A stretch of DNA of 64,000 bases from Amycolatopsis iheyensis (GCF_024703995.1 NZ_JAMXQV010000035.1:46870-110869); one strand, 5' to 3'; shown: positions 1 through 10,154, counted from the first letter of the stretch. Notes: a model not told the origin generated them from the sequence alone. Made by a program: numbers and translations.

Positions 1-563
1 CGCCACCGCCGGTTCCCGAAGGCGATGGTTACCGGGTCGACGTCGGCCTGCCCGGGCACCGGGTGCGCTACCTGCTGCGGTCGCCGGCCACGGTGGCCGA
101 GCGGGCGCGGACGGTGGCCCGGCCGGGCACGTGGCTGAAGACGTGCGGCTCGCGTTCGGCAGTGGAGGCGGCCTTGACGGCGGAGTGGGAGGTGAGGGAC
201 ACGGAGTACTTGATGTCCTTCGACGGCGCTCTTCCGGCGGCCGAGGTCCCGGCGCCGTACGCGGTTTCGGTGACCGGCACGGGGCCGGTGTGGAGTGTGG
301 CGGTGACGTCCGGCGCATCGCCCGCGGCGCGCGGCTGGGTCGCGGTGGATTCGGGCGTGGCGGTGTTCGACCGGATCGAAACCGAGCCCGCGCACCGGCG
401 TCGCGGCCTCGGCCGGGTGGTGATGCACCGGCTGGCCGTGGCGGCGGGAGCACGCTCGTCGGTCCTGCTGGCGTCGGCGGCCGGGCGCGAGCTGTACGGC
501 GCGCTCGGCTGGCGGGTGGTGTCCGAAGTGGTGCCGGCGCACGTCCCGGAAGGAGCGGCATGA
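1..563 (+). CDS. GNAT family N-acetyltransferase, 5' end cut by window
   Basis: Acetyl-CoA-dependent N-acetyltransferase of the GNAT fold; substrate unknown. The frame is open from base 3 to the stop at 561-563, so the gene begins before the window and the GTG at 63 is only an internal codon. The C-terminal half carries the acetyl-CoA-binding motif A (EPAHRRRGLGRVVMHRL), followed by a stretch ending in YGALGWRVV, typical of the last GNAT strands. It overlaps the next gene by 4 bp (ATGA), so the two are translationally coupled. The family is clear; the function is not. Confidence 0.8.
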   Translation, partial: PPPVPEGDGYRVDVGLPGHRVRYLLRSPATVAERARTVARPGTWLKTCGSRSAVEAALTAEWEVRDTEYLMSFDGALPAAEVPAPYAVSVTGTGPVWSVAVTSGASPAARGWVAVDSGVAVFDRIETEPAHRRRGLGRVVMHRLAVAAGARSSVLLASAAGRELYGALGWRVVSEVVPAHVPEGAA

Positions 564-913
564 CCGCACGGTTCAAGGACCTGGCGCTGGACGCGAACGA
601 CCACCAGGCCCTGGCGGACTGGTGGTGCCGGGCGCTGGGTTACGTCCGCCGCGACTCGCTCACCGGCGACTCGCGCCCGGAGAGCTGGCCGGTCCCGATC
701 GCCGACCCGGCGGAAACCGGCCCGCTGATCTGGCTCAACCCCGTGCCCGAAGCGAAATCGGCCAAGAACCGCCTGCACTGGGACGTCTTCGGCGACCCGG
801 CGGAGCTGCTGGCCCTGGGCGCGACGCTGGTCCGCGAGCCGGGCGACGACATCGAATGGACGGTGCTGGCGGACCCGGAAGGCAACGAGTTCTGCGTCTT
901 CACCCCGCGCTGA
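560..913 (+). CDS. VOC-superfamily (glyoxalase-like) protein
   Basis: A 117-residue protein of the vicinal oxygen chelate fold, a single-module size usual for small glyoxalase/bleomycin-resistance-like proteins. It opens with FKDLALDANDHQALADWW and ends with DPEGNEFCVF, the signature last strand that normally supplies a metal-binding Glu. An internal LHWDVF fits the metal-binding His region. The ATG at 560 overlaps the upstream acetyltransferase stop by 4 bp. The pair could be a resistance or detoxification unit, but no substrate can be read from sequence. Confidence 0.8.
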   Translation: MTARFKDLALDANDHQALADWWCRALGYVRRDSLTGDSRPESWPVPIADPAETGPLIWLNPVPEAKSAKNRLHWDVFGDPAELLALGATLVREPGDDIEWTVLADPEGNEFCVFTPR

Positions 914-993
914 GGTGTCTGGCCCGCCACATCTGCGCCCCTCCGCTTCGCGGCCCCCGGCGAAGATGCTTAGGCTCCGCACGTGAGTGCTAA

Positions 994-1767
994 ATGACGT
1001 GGTGGCACGCGGTGATCGTCCTGGTCGCCGGGATCTGGGCGGGGACCATCAACGCCGTCGTCGGGTCGGGGACGCTCGTGACGTTCCCCGTCCTGGTCGC
1101 GCTGGGCTACTCGCCCGTGACCGCGACGACGTCGAACGCCATCGGCCTGGCGCCCGGCACCGTCAGCGGCGCCTGGGGGTACCGGCACGAGCTCACGGGC
1201 TACTGGCGGCAGACCGCGCAGTTCGCCGTCGCGTCGTTCCTCGGCGCGATCGGCGGCACCATCCTGCTGCTCTCGCTGCCGAAGGACGCCTTCGAGGCCG
1301 TTGTCCCGGTGCTCGTCGGGCTCGCCGTGATCCTCGTGATCGTGCAGCCGCGCGTCTCCAAGTGGGTCGCGAAGCGCCGCGAAGAAAACGGCGAAGAGCA
1401 CAAAGCCGGGCCGCTGCTGATGTTCTTCATCTTCCTCATCGGCATCTACGGCGGGTACTTCACCGCCGCGCAGGGTGTGATGCTGATGGCCGTGATGGGG
1501 ATGCTGCTGTCCGAGCCGCTGCAGAAGCTCAACGGCGTCAAGAACACCCTCGCCGCCGTGGTCAACATCGTCGCCGGCGTGATCTACGCGTTCGTCGCGC
1601 CGATCAGCTGGCCCGTCGTGCTCTGGCTGGCCATCGGCTCCACCGCCGGCGGCTTCCTCGGCGCGAAGATCGGCCGGAAGCTGCCGCCGGCGGTGTTGCG
1701 CGGCGTGATCGTGGTCATCGGCGTCGCCGCCGTGATCCAGCTGGTGGTCAAGCAGTTCAGCGACTGA
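994..1767 (+). CDS. TSUP/TauE-SafE family sulfite or organic anion exporter
   Basis: A 257-residue polytopic membrane protein. The N-terminal stretch AGTINAVVGSGTLVTFPVL is the characteristic TSUP motif, and it recurs in degenerate form in the second half (IGIYGGYFTAAQGVML), which reflects the internal duplication of this family. About eight hydrophobic segments are separated by a charged loop near residues 118-135. Family members export sulfite, sulfoacetate or related anions; the substrate here is not evident. It ends 11 bp inside the convergent aminotransferase gene. No clear ribosome-binding site precedes the ATG. Confidence 0.85.
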   Translation: MTWWHAVIVLVAGIWAGTINAVVGSGTLVTFPVLVALGYSPVTATTSNAIGLAPGTVSGAWGYRHELTGYWRQTAQFAVASFLGAIGGTILLLSLPKDAFEAVVPVLVGLAVILVIVQPRVSKWVAKRREENGEEHKAGPLLMFFIFLIGIYGGYFTAAQGVMLMAVMGMLLSEPLQKLNGVKNTLAAVVNIVAGVIYAFVAPISWPVVLWLAIGSTAGGFLGAKIGRKLPPAVLRGVIVVIGVAAVIQLVVKQFSD

Positions 1768-2812
1768 AGTCGCGCGCCGCGGCCAGGAAGAGGTCGTTCT
1801 CCTCGCGGGTCCCGATGGTCACGCGCACGCCGTCGCCGGCGAACGGCCGCACGATCAGCTTGCGGTCCAGCGCGTGCTCGGCGAACGGCACCGCCTGCGC
1901 ACCCAGCGGCAGCCAGACGAAGTTCGCCTGCGTCTCGGGCACCTGGTAACCCGCCTCGAGCAGCGCGTTCCGCACCCGCTCGCGCTCGACGACGATCTCC
2001 TGGCACCGCTCGAGCAGCTCGCCGGCCGCGTCGAGGGACGCCAGCGCGGCGACCTGGGCCAGCATGTTCACCGAGAACGCCACGTACACCTGCCGCAGCG
2101 CGTCCGCGATCGCTTCGGGCGCGACCGCGTAACCCACGCGAAGCCCGGCGAGGCCGTACGCCTTCGAGAACGTGCGGAGCACCATGACGTTCGAGCGCGT
2201 GCGGGTGTACTCGACGCCGTCGGGCACCTCGGCGTCGGTGACGAACTCTTTGTACGCCTCGTCGAGCACGACCAGCACGCGCGCGGGGACGGCGTCCAGG
2301 AACCGCTCCAGCTCGGCGCGGCGGATCGCCGTGCCGGTCGGGTTGTTCGGGTTGCAGACGAAGACCACGCGCGTGCGGTCGGTGATCGCCGCGAGCATCG
2401 CGTCGAGGTCGAGCTCCTGGCCCTCGGTGATCGGGACCTTCACCGACACGGCGTTCGCGACCTGCGTGACGATCGGGTACGCCTCGAACGAGCGCCAGCC
2501 GAAGATGACCTCGTCGCCGGGCGCGCAGACCGCCTGGATCGTCTGCTGGCACAGCGACACCGAGCCGCAGCCGATCGCGACGTGCGCGAGCGGCACGTCC
2601 AGGTCACGGGCCAGCCGCTCGCGCAGCACCTGCGAACCGGTGTCCGGGTAGCGGTTGATGCCGGCCGCGGCCTCGGCGATGGCCCGCGTGACGCTCGGCA
2701 GCGCGCCGCCGGGCACCTCGTTGCTCGCCAGCTTGATCGCGCCTTCGATCGTCCGGCCGGGGACGTATTTCGGCAACGATTCGAGATCGGCACGCGGGGA
2801 CACGGACGACAT
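1757..2812 (-). CDS. Histidinol-phosphate / aromatic amino acid aminotransferase (HisC family)
   Basis: A PLP-dependent class I/II aminotransferase of 351 residues, the usual HisC length. It has the NPNNPTG substrate-binding motif, the DEAY motif and the PLP-lysine motif FSKAYGLAGLRVGYA. Actinobacteria often carry a second HisC-like copy acting as aromatic aminotransferase (Pat) in phenylalanine/tyrosine supply. The stand-alone position, away from other his genes, and the N-terminus (LPKYVPGRTIEGAIKLASNE) favour Pat. I start at the ATG at 2812; an upstream in-frame start at 2851 would add 13 residues that look unlike the family. Confidence 0.85.
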   Translation of the reverse strand: MSSVSPRADLESLPKYVPGRTIEGAIKLASNEVPGGALPSVTRAIAEAAAGINRYPDTGSQVLRERLARDLDVPLAHVAIGCGSVSLCQQTIQAVCAPGDEVIFGWRSFEAYPIVTQVANAVSVKVPITEGQELDLDAMLAAITDRTRVVFVCNPNNPTGTAIRRAELERFLDAVPARVLVVLDEAYKEFVTDAEVPDGVEYTRTRSNVMVLRTFSKAYGLAGLRVGYAVAPEAIADALRQVYVAFSVNMLAQVAALASLDAAGELLERCQEIVVERERVRNALLEAGYQVPETQANFVWLPLGAQAVPFAEHALDRKLIVRPFAGDGVRVTIGTREENDLFLAAARDFSR

Positions 2813-2946
2813 CTTCGGCGCTCCTGGAAATCGACGGGACGATCCCGTCACCGTATCTTTTCCGCCCGCCGCCCCGCGAGTCCCTTCAGACGGTCGGTGC
2901 GGTGGCCACCTGCTTAACTGGGTTCCTCCCGTTCACCTCGAAGTGA

Positions 2947-3588
2947 TTGAGTGACGCAATGACGTCGACCAGCACCGTGGACTACCAGCGCACCGACGGC
3001 CGCACCCTGCGGCTGACCTTTTCGGCGCCCGACGGCGCGCTACGCGGCGGTTTGGTGGTGCTGCACGAGGCCGACGGGGTCACCGACGGGGTGAAGATGC
3101 TGCTCGCCAGCCTCGCCCTCGAGGGCTGGCTGACCGTCACCCCGCACCTCGAAAACGCCGAGCTGACGCAGCAGGACCTGCTCGACGCGACGGACGTCAC
3201 ACTCGCTTGGCTCGTCGAGCGCGGTGTCCAGGGTGACCTCCTCGGCGTGATGGGCTTCGACCTGGGCGGCACCGCGGCTCTCGTCGTCGCTTCGCACCGC
3301 CGGCTGGGCGCCGCGGTGAGCGTCGGCGGGCAGCAGACCGCGGAGCTGCCCGCGCTGGTCGAGATCGCCGGGAAGCTCACCAGCCCGTGGCTCGGCATGT
3401 ACGGCGACGCGGGCGACGAGGCGGGTGGCGCCGAGGTCGAGCGGCTGCGCGACGCGGCGGCGTCGGCGAAGGTCGCCACGAACGTTGTCCACTACCCGGG
3501 CGCGAACCACCGCTTCGACGCCGATCCCGGCGCGGCCGCCGAGGCGTGGCAGCGCACCCTGAACTGGTTCGACGCGCACCTGCGCTAG
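2947..3588 (+). CDS. Dienelactone hydrolase-like alpha/beta hydrolase
   Basis: About 210 residues, matching small cytoplasmic dienelactone-hydrolase-like proteins. Visible are VVLHEADGVTDGVK, MGFDLGGTAALVVA at the nucleophile-elbow position, and NHRFDAD near the catalytic His (PGANHRF). The elbow reads G-F-D-L-G-G: Asp stands where Cys or Ser is normally the nucleophile, so catalysis is doubtful or different. The start is either TTG 2947 or ATG 2959. The acetoacetyl-CoA synthetase gene follows after 19 bp on the same strand, so they may be cotranscribed. Confidence 0.7.
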   Translation: MSDAMTSTSTVDYQRTDGRTLRLTFSAPDGALRGGLVVLHEADGVTDGVKMLLASLALEGWLTVTPHLENAELTQQDLLDATDVTLAWLVERGVQGDLLGVMGFDLGGTAALVVASHRRLGAAVSVGGQQTAELPALVEIAGKLTSPWLGMYGDAGDEAGGAEVERLRDAAASAKVATNVVHYPGANHRFDADPGAAAEAWQRTLNWFDAHLR

Positions 3589-3607
3589 GCGGGATTACAG
3601 TCGTGAG

Positions 3608-5587
3608 GTGACGCACACCGCCGACGCCCCCGAAGTGCTCTGGCGCCCTGAGCCGAGCCACGTTGCCGACACCAAGATCGAAGCCTTCCGCCAGTGGCTG
3701 CGTGCCGAACGCGGCGTGGAGGTGGACGACTACCGCTCGCTCTGGGAGTTCTCCGTCGAGCGCGGACCGGAGTTCTGGGCGGCGGTCGCGGACTTCCTGG
3801 GTGTGCGCTGGCACGACCAGCCGGGCGAAATCCTCTCGGGCGAGATGCCGAACGCCGTCTGGTTCGAAGGCTCGACGCTGAACTACGCCGAGCACGCGCT
3901 CACCCCCGGCGTCGCGGGGGCCACGAAGGGCGACGACGAGACCGCGGTGATCTTCCACCGCGAGGACGGCTTCGCCGAGCACCTCACCTACGGCAAGCTC
4001 CGCGCGCAGGTCGCGGCCGCCCGCGCGGCGTTCCTCGAACTCGGCGTCGGCAAGGGCGACCGCGTCGTCGCGCTGGCCCCGAACTGCCCGCAGACACTGG
4101 TCGCGTTCCTCGCCGCGGCGAGCATCGGCGCGGTCTGGTCGTCGTGCTCGCCGGACTTCGGCGTCCGCGCGGTCGCGGACCGCTTCGTGCAGATCGAGCC
4201 GAAGGTGCTCTTCGCGGTCAACGCCTACGCGTACAACGGCCGCCAGTTCGACATCCGGGCCACGCTCGAGGACCTGCGAGGCAAGCTGCCGTCGCTGGCC
4301 GCGACCGTGGTCGCCCAGTACGTCGGCGACGGCCGGCTGGAGGGCGCGCTCGACTGGGAAGAGCTGCTCGCGAAGCACGAAGGCGCGCCGCTGCTGTTCG
4401 AGCCGGTCGAGTTCGCGCACCCGCTGTGGGTGCTCTACTCGTCGGGCACCACGGGCCTGCCGAAGGGCATCGTCCACGGTCACGGCGGCATCGTCCTGGA
4501 ACACCTCAAGGCCCTGGCGCTGCAGACCGACCTCGGCCCGGGCGACCGGTTCTTCTGGTTCAGCACCACCGGCTGGATGATGTGGAACTTCCTCATCTCC
4601 GGCCTGCTGGTCGGCACCACGATCGTCCTGTACGACGGCAACCCGGGCTACCCGGACCTGAACGCGCTCTGGCACCTGGCCGAGCAGCACCGCGTCACCT
4701 ACTTCGGCACGTCGGCGCCGTACATCCAGAGCTGCCTCAAGAAGGGCATCAAGCCCGCCGAGCGCTACGACCTGACGGCGCTGCGCGCGCTGGGCTCCAC
4801 GGGCGCGCCGCTCAGCGTCGAAGGCTTCCGGTGGATCGTGAACGAGGTCGGTTCGCGCGTCCAGATCTGCTCGGTGTCCGGCGGCACCGACCTGTGCGCC
4901 GCGTTCGTCGCGTCGGCGCCCGACGTGCCGGTCTGGCTGGGGGAGCTGTCGTGCCCGGCGCTGGGCGCCGCGGTCAACGCGTTCGACGAGGCCGGGAACG
5001 CCGTCGTCGAGCAGGTCGGCGAGCTGGTCATCACGAAGCCGATGCCGTCGATGCCGGTGTTCTTCTGGAACGACCCCGACGGCTCGCGGCTGCGTGAGGC
5101 GTACTTCGAGATGTACCCGGGGTTGTGGCGCCACGGCGACTGGATCCGCGTCACGAACCGCGGGTCGGCGGTGATCTACGGCCGCAGCGACTCGACGCTC
5201 AATCGCGGCGGCGTCCGGATGGGCACGGCCGAGTTCTACCGGGTCGTCGAGGGCTACGACGAGATCGCGGACTCCCTGGTCGTGGACACCTCGGCGGCCG
5301 GCAACGAGGACGGGCAGCTGATCTGCTTCGTCGTGCTCGCCGGCGGCGCGAAGCTCGAAGACGTCGAGCCGGCGCTGCGGAAGGAGCTCCGCAGCGCGCT
5401 GTCACCACGCCATGTACCCGATCGGTTCGTCGTGGTTTCCGAGGTTCCTCGTACCTTGAACGGTAAGAAGTGTGAGGTACCGGTGAAGAAGATCCTCGCC
5501 GGAGTGGCTCCCGACCGGGCCGTCAGCCGCGACGCGCTGGCCAACCCGGCGGCGTTGACGCCGTTCGTGGAGCTCGCCGGGGGGTAG
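3608..5587 (+). CDS. Acetoacetate-CoA ligase
   Basis: An ANL-superfamily adenylate-forming enzyme of 659 residues, the length typical of acetoacetyl-CoA synthetase. It activates acetoacetate with ATP and CoA in the cytoplasm, feeding ketone-body or polyhydroxybutyrate carbon into acetyl-CoA metabolism. The N-terminal acetyl-CoA-synthetase-like extension (FRQWLRAERGVEVDDYRSLWEFS) is followed by the AMP-binding P-loop YSSGTTGLPKGI, then YGRSDSTLNRGGVRMG, and the C-terminal PRTLNGKKCEVPVKKIL carrying the catalytic Lys. Start is GTG 3608. It follows the hydrolase-like gene by 19 bp. Confidence 0.92.
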   Translation: MTHTADAPEVLWRPEPSHVADTKIEAFRQWLRAERGVEVDDYRSLWEFSVERGPEFWAAVADFLGVRWHDQPGEILSGEMPNAVWFEGSTLNYAEHALTPGVAGATKGDDETAVIFHREDGFAEHLTYGKLRAQVAAARAAFLELGVGKGDRVVALAPNCPQTLVAFLAAASIGAVWSSCSPDFGVRAVADRFVQIEPKVLFAVNAYAYNGRQFDIRATLEDLRGKLPSLAATVVAQYVGDGRLEGALDWEELLAKHEGAPLLFEPVEFAHPLWVLYSSGTTGLPKGIVHGHGGIVLEHLKALALQTDLGPGDRFFWFSTTGWMMWNFLISGLLVGTTIVLYDGNPGYPDLNALWHLAEQHRVTYFGTSAPYIQSCLKKGIKPAERYDLTALRALGSTGAPLSVEGFRWIVNEVGSRVQICSVSGGTDLCAAFVASAPDVPVWLGELSCPALGAAVNAFDEAGNAVVEQVGELVITKPMPSMPVFFWNDPDGSRLREAYFEMYPGLWRHGDWIRVTNRGSAVIYGRSDSTLNRGGVRMGTAEFYRVVEGYDEIADSLVVDTSAAGNEDGQLICFVVLAGGAKLEDVEPALRKELRSALSPRHVPDRFVVVSEVPRTLNGKKCEVPVKKILAGVAPDRAVSRDALANPAALTPFVELAGG

Positions 5588-5624
5588 ATGGGGGAAGCAT
5601 GATCGTCCACCACGGGTTGCACAG

Positions 5625-7340
5625 GTGGTGACGGGGACACGCGCGCAGACCACCTGGCGGGTGGCGGGGGCCACCACCGTCGGGGTGATCACGTGGGTGA
5701 CCCGGCTGGCGGGGCTGATGACACTCGTGTCGGTCCTGGTGCCGGCCGGGCGCCGCAACCTGCGCGGGCACCTCTCGGAGTGGCTGGAGCTGCCGCAGGA
5801 GGCGACGGTCGCGGCGGCCACCGTCGCGCTGGTCACCGGCGTGCTGCTGGTGCTGCTGGCCGCGGGCCTGCGCCGTCGCAAGCGCCGCGCGTGGCAGCTG
5901 GCGGTCGGCGCGACGGTGCTGCTCACGGTGTCGCACATCGGCCTCAAGCACGTCTTCGGCGCCGGGCTGGTGTCGGTCGTGCTGCTGGTGGGCCTGATCG
6001 CGAGCCGGCGCTACTTCGTCGCGAAGCCGGACCCGGTGGTCGGCCGCTGGCGCGCGGTGCGCGTGTTCCTGCAGCTGGCGCTGGCCGGGTTCGTGATCAA
6101 CGTCATCCTGCTGTCGGTGGCCTCGCGCGCAGTGCTGGAGCCGATGAGCTTCCCGGACCGCGTGGCGGAGTCCGCGCTGGCGCTCGTCGGGGCCAGCGGG
6201 CCCGCGGTGTTCCGCCAGATGTGGCTCGAGGACATGACGGCGGCCGTCGGGCTGCTGTTCGGCCTCGCCGCGGTCCTGGTGTCGGCGTACTTCCTGCTGC
6301 GCTCGGCCGAGCCGGCGCCCCGCCTGACCGACGACGAGGTCGACCGCCTGCACAAGCTCCTGAACGAGCACGGCGAGCGTGACTCGCTGGGCTATTTCGC
6401 GCTGCGGCGCGACAAGTTCGCGGTGTTCTCGCGCACGGGCAAGGCGGCGGTCACCTACCGCGTGATCGCCGGGGTGGCGCTGTGCTCGGCGGATCCGCTG
6501 GGCGACCACGAGGCGTGGCCGGGCGCGATCGAGGAGTACCTGGAGGTCTGCCGCCGCAACGGCTGGGTCCCGGCGGCGATGGGCGTGTCGGAGCTGGGCG
6601 CGACGGTCTGGGCGCGCTTCGGCCTGGAGGTCCTGGAGATCGGCGACGAAGCGGTGGTCGACGTCGACGGGTTCACGTTGGACGGACGCGTCATGCGCGG
6701 CGTCCGCCAGGCCGCGGCACGCACGAAGCGCGCGGGCTACAAGGTGCTGGTGCGCCGGACCGAGGACCTTCGCCCGGGCGAGCTGGCGGAGCTGGAGGCC
6801 CTGGCGGCGAACTGGCGCGGCACGGACACCGAGCGCGGCTTCTCGATGGCGCTGGGCCGCATGGGCGACCCGGGCTCGGTCCTGGTGACGGCGGAACAGG
6901 GCGGCCGCGTGCGGGGCGTGCTCCAGTTCGTCCCGTGGGGCACGGCGGGGCTCTCGCTGGACGTGATGCGCCGCGACCGCACGGCCGACAACGGCGTCAA
7001 CGAGCTGATGATCTCGGAGCTCCTGCTGGCGGCCCGGCGCCACGATGTGTCGCAGGTGTCCCTGAACTTCGCGGCGTTCCGCGCGCTGATGGAACAGGGC
7101 CAGCGCATCGGCGCCGGCCCGGTGGCGCGCATGTCCGCGAAGGTCCTGCACTTCTTCTCGCGCTGGATCCAGATCGAGACGCTGTACAAGTTCAACGCGA
7201 AGTTCCAGCCCCGCTGGGTCCCGCGGTACCTGGTTTACCCGGGCGTCCGCGAGCTACCCCGCGTGGGCATCGCGACGTTCGAGGCGGAGGGGCTCGGCGG
7301 ACGCTCCCCACGCCTGCTCAGACTGCTGCGACGGGCCTGA
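5625..7340 (+). CDS. Membrane DUF2156 protein, MprF-like aminoacyl-phospholipid synthase type
   Basis: A 571-residue protein with about six hydrophobic segments in the first 230 residues and a cytoplasmic C-terminal domain of about 340 residues related to DUF2156, the tandem-GNAT catalytic part of MprF/LysX. Visible are FALRRDKFAVFSRTGKAAVTYRV, ADPLGDHEAW and LDVMRRDRTADNGVNELMI, all characteristic of this domain. Relatives transfer Lys or Ala from tRNA to phosphatidylglycerol and so change membrane charge; some lack this activity. The amino acid used here cannot be told. Start GTG 5625. Confidence 0.8.
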   Translation: MVTGTRAQTTWRVAGATTVGVITWVTRLAGLMTLVSVLVPAGRRNLRGHLSEWLELPQEATVAAATVALVTGVLLVLLAAGLRRRKRRAWQLAVGATVLLTVSHIGLKHVFGAGLVSVVLLVGLIASRRYFVAKPDPVVGRWRAVRVFLQLALAGFVINVILLSVASRAVLEPMSFPDRVAESALALVGASGPAVFRQMWLEDMTAAVGLLFGLAAVLVSAYFLLRSAEPAPRLTDDEVDRLHKLLNEHGERDSLGYFALRRDKFAVFSRTGKAAVTYRVIAGVALCSADPLGDHEAWPGAIEEYLEVCRRNGWVPAAMGVSELGATVWARFGLEVLEIGDEAVVDVDGFTLDGRVMRGVRQAAARTKRAGYKVLVRRTEDLRPGELAELEALAANWRGTDTERGFSMALGRMGDPGSVLVTAEQGGRVRGVLQFVPWGTAGLSLDVMRRDRTADNGVNELMISELLLAARRHDVSQVSLNFAAFRALMEQGQRIGAGPVARMSAKVLHFFSRWIQIETLYKFNAKFQPRWVPRYLVYPGVRELPRVGIATFEAEGLGGRSPRLLRLLRRA

Positions 7341-7405
7341 GGGGGGTGCCGTTCAGGGGTGATCGGGGGGTGTGTAACCTATCTGAGCAGTGGTCGTTGG
7401 GCCCA

Positions 7406-7495
7406 GGAGGCTTCGCCTAGTCTGGTCTATGGCGCCGCACTGCTAATGCGGTTGGGGGTAACCCCCCCTCCCGGGTTCAAATCCCGGAGCCTCCG
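7406..7495 (+). tRNA. tRNA-Ser (anticodon GCT)
   Basis: A 90-nt class II tRNA with a perfect 7-bp acceptor stem (GGAGGCT with AGCCTCC) and a long variable arm built on GGGGG/CCCCC. The anticodon stem CCGCA/TGCGG encloses loop CTGCTAA, giving anticodon GCT, which reads AGC/AGT. The T-arm has the standard GTTCAAATC loop. CCA is not encoded. Confidence 0.95.
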
Positions 7496-7541
7496 CTGGT
7501 ACCCGGTTCGCCGGGTGCTAGGTTAGAGAACAACTGAACAC

Positions 7542-7615
7542 GCGCCCGTAGCTCAGCTGGATAGAGCATCTGACTACGGATCAGAAGGTCAGGGGTTCGA
7601 ATCCCTTCGGGCGCA
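7542..7615 (+). tRNA. tRNA-Arg (anticodon ACG)
   Basis: A 74-nt tRNA with a perfect 7-bp acceptor (GCGCCCG with CGGGCGC), D-arm AGCTCAGCTGGATAGAGC and anticodon stem TCTGA/TCAGA around loop CTACGGA. The anticodon ACG is normally edited to ICG to read CGU/CGC/CGA. It lies 46 bp after the tRNA-Ser, probably in the same transcript. Confidence 0.95.
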
Positions 7616-7633
7616 CGTCTGGTTGAGACAGCG

Positions 7634-7665
7634 AAGAGGCCCTCCCGTTCTCGGGAGGGCCTCTT
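7634..7665 (+). terminator. Intrinsic terminator after the tRNA pair
   Basis: A 14-bp perfect stem (AAGAGGCCCTCCCG with its complement) with a TTCT loop, followed by TCTT. It lies 18 bp after tRNA-Arg. Confidence 0.85.
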
Positions 7666-7744
7666 TCTTGTGTGCACTAAGCCGTTCGGCCCCTTCGGGC
7701 GTGTACCCCGGCGAACGTCGGGTCGACGAGGGGAAGTTCGGGGA

Positions 7745-8293
7745 ATGAAACGCATCATCGTGTCGATCGTGGTCGTCCTGTTCGGGGCGATGGCGATCGT
7801 GGGCGGGGTGCTCAAGCTGGACGACACGACCGCCCGCTGTGACGGGCGCATCATGGTCTCCGGCGACGAGTGCGTGACGACCAACGCCGCCGGGGACGAG
7901 ACCGGCCGCAAGAGCGTCGACGAACAGCGGAAGTCCGCCCAGGGCGGGAACTGGGTCGCGATCGGCGCCGGGGCGCTCATCGTGATCTTCGGGACCAAGA
8001 GCCTGATCACCGGGATCCGGCGGCGGGGCAAGCAGCCCGACGTCGCCGCGGCGCCGGCCTGGCAGGGTGCGGGCGCGGCTCCGCCGGTGCCGGGACAGCC
8101 GGCGGCCGGGCCGCAGGGCTGGAACCAGCCGCAGCAGGCCGGCTGGCAGCAGCCGCAGGCGTGGCAGCAGGCGCCGCCGGTGCCCGGGCAGCCCGTCCCG
8201 CCGGTGCCCGGGCAGCCCGTGCCGCCGCCGGTGCCGGGGCAGCCCGCTCCGCCGGGGTACCCGCAGCAGGGCTGGGGACCGCCCCGGCGCTGA
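7745..8293 (+). CDS. Two-TM protein with Pro/Gln-rich PGQP-repeat tail
   Basis: Unrecognised 182-residue membrane protein. An N-terminal hydrophobic segment (residues 1-22) is followed by an exposed loop with two cysteines (ARCDGR, DECVTT), then a second hydrophobic segment (WVAIGAGALIVIFGTKSLI, about residues 76-95). The C-terminal 80 residues are rich in Pro, Gly, Gln and Trp, with repeated VPGQP and WQQ units, resembling the low-complexity tails of actinobacterial membrane proteins. The ATG at 7745 is preceded by a GAGGGGAAG purine tract. Function unknown; the loop disulfide is inferred. Confidence 0.65.
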   Translation: MKRIIVSIVVVLFGAMAIVGGVLKLDDTTARCDGRIMVSGDECVTTNAAGDETGRKSVDEQRKSAQGGNWVAIGAGALIVIFGTKSLITGIRRRGKQPDVAAAPAWQGAGAAPPVPGQPAAGPQGWNQPQQAGWQQPQAWQQAPPVPGQPVPPVPGQPVPPPVPGQPAPPGYPQQGWGPPRR

Positions 8294-8311
8294 CCCGCGA
8301 CACACCAAAAC

Positions 8312-8342
8312 GCAGCCGAGCCCGGCCACCGGGCTCGGCTGC
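8312..8342 (+). terminator. Intrinsic terminator
   Basis: A perfect 14-bp stem (GCAGCCGAGCCCGG with its complement) and 3-base loop followed by TTT, 18 bp after the stop of the two-TM protein gene. Confidence 0.85.
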
Positions 8343-8350
8343 TTTGCGTA

Positions 8351-8366
8351 ACTGGACTGGACCAGT
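8351..8366 (+). promoter_or_regulatory. DasR-like operator (dre), distal copy for chitinase operon
   Basis: ACTGGACTGGACCAGT is close to the known DasR-responsive element consensus ACTGGTCTAGACCACT (GntR-family GlcNAc sensor of actinomycetes). It is centred 78 bp upstream of the second copy. Confidence 0.6.
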
Positions 8367-8428
8367 GAACTCCCCATTGCCGCAACCGGTCCGGCGGCTT
8401 CGGCACTCTCCGTACTCGTGCTTCCCTA

Positions 8429-8444
8429 ATTGGTCTGGACCACG
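8429..8444 (+). promoter_or_regulatory. DasR-like operator (dre), proximal copy
   Basis: ATTGGTCTGGACCACG matches the DasR element core TGGTCTRGACCA at 11 of 12 positions. It abuts TAACGTCTT (8445-8453), which is probably part of the promoter; the same junction occurs at 30034-30042 ahead of the second chitin operon. Confidence 0.7.
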
Positions 8445-8534
8445 TAACGTCTTCGCAAACGGCGCAAATCACCGCCCGGTCCCCGCTTGAGGTGGTGGGA
8501 GTCCGCCGTCCTGTACCTGGCTCAAGGGAGAGCA

Positions 8535-10150
<1,616 letters not shown>

Positions 10151-10154
<4 letters not shown>

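Noticed and set aside
3377..5134. 585-codon open frame opposite the acetoacetate-CoA ligase
   Set aside because: Composition is Arg/Asp/Val-rich shadow coding with no family pattern; the + strand gene is clear. The same applies to long antisense frames at 8469-10259, 22889-24655 and 60744-62699.
7406..7615. tRNA genes as integration site of a mobile element
   Set aside because: No integrase, no direct repeat of a tRNA 3' end and no change in gene character beyond the tRNAs.
8160..8265. Short direct repeats suggestive of a CRISPR-like array
   Set aside because: They encode VPGQP repeats in a Pro-rich tail; spacers are absent. Thr/Pro linker repeats at 8945-9040, 10560-10620 and 31255-31320 are likewise coding.
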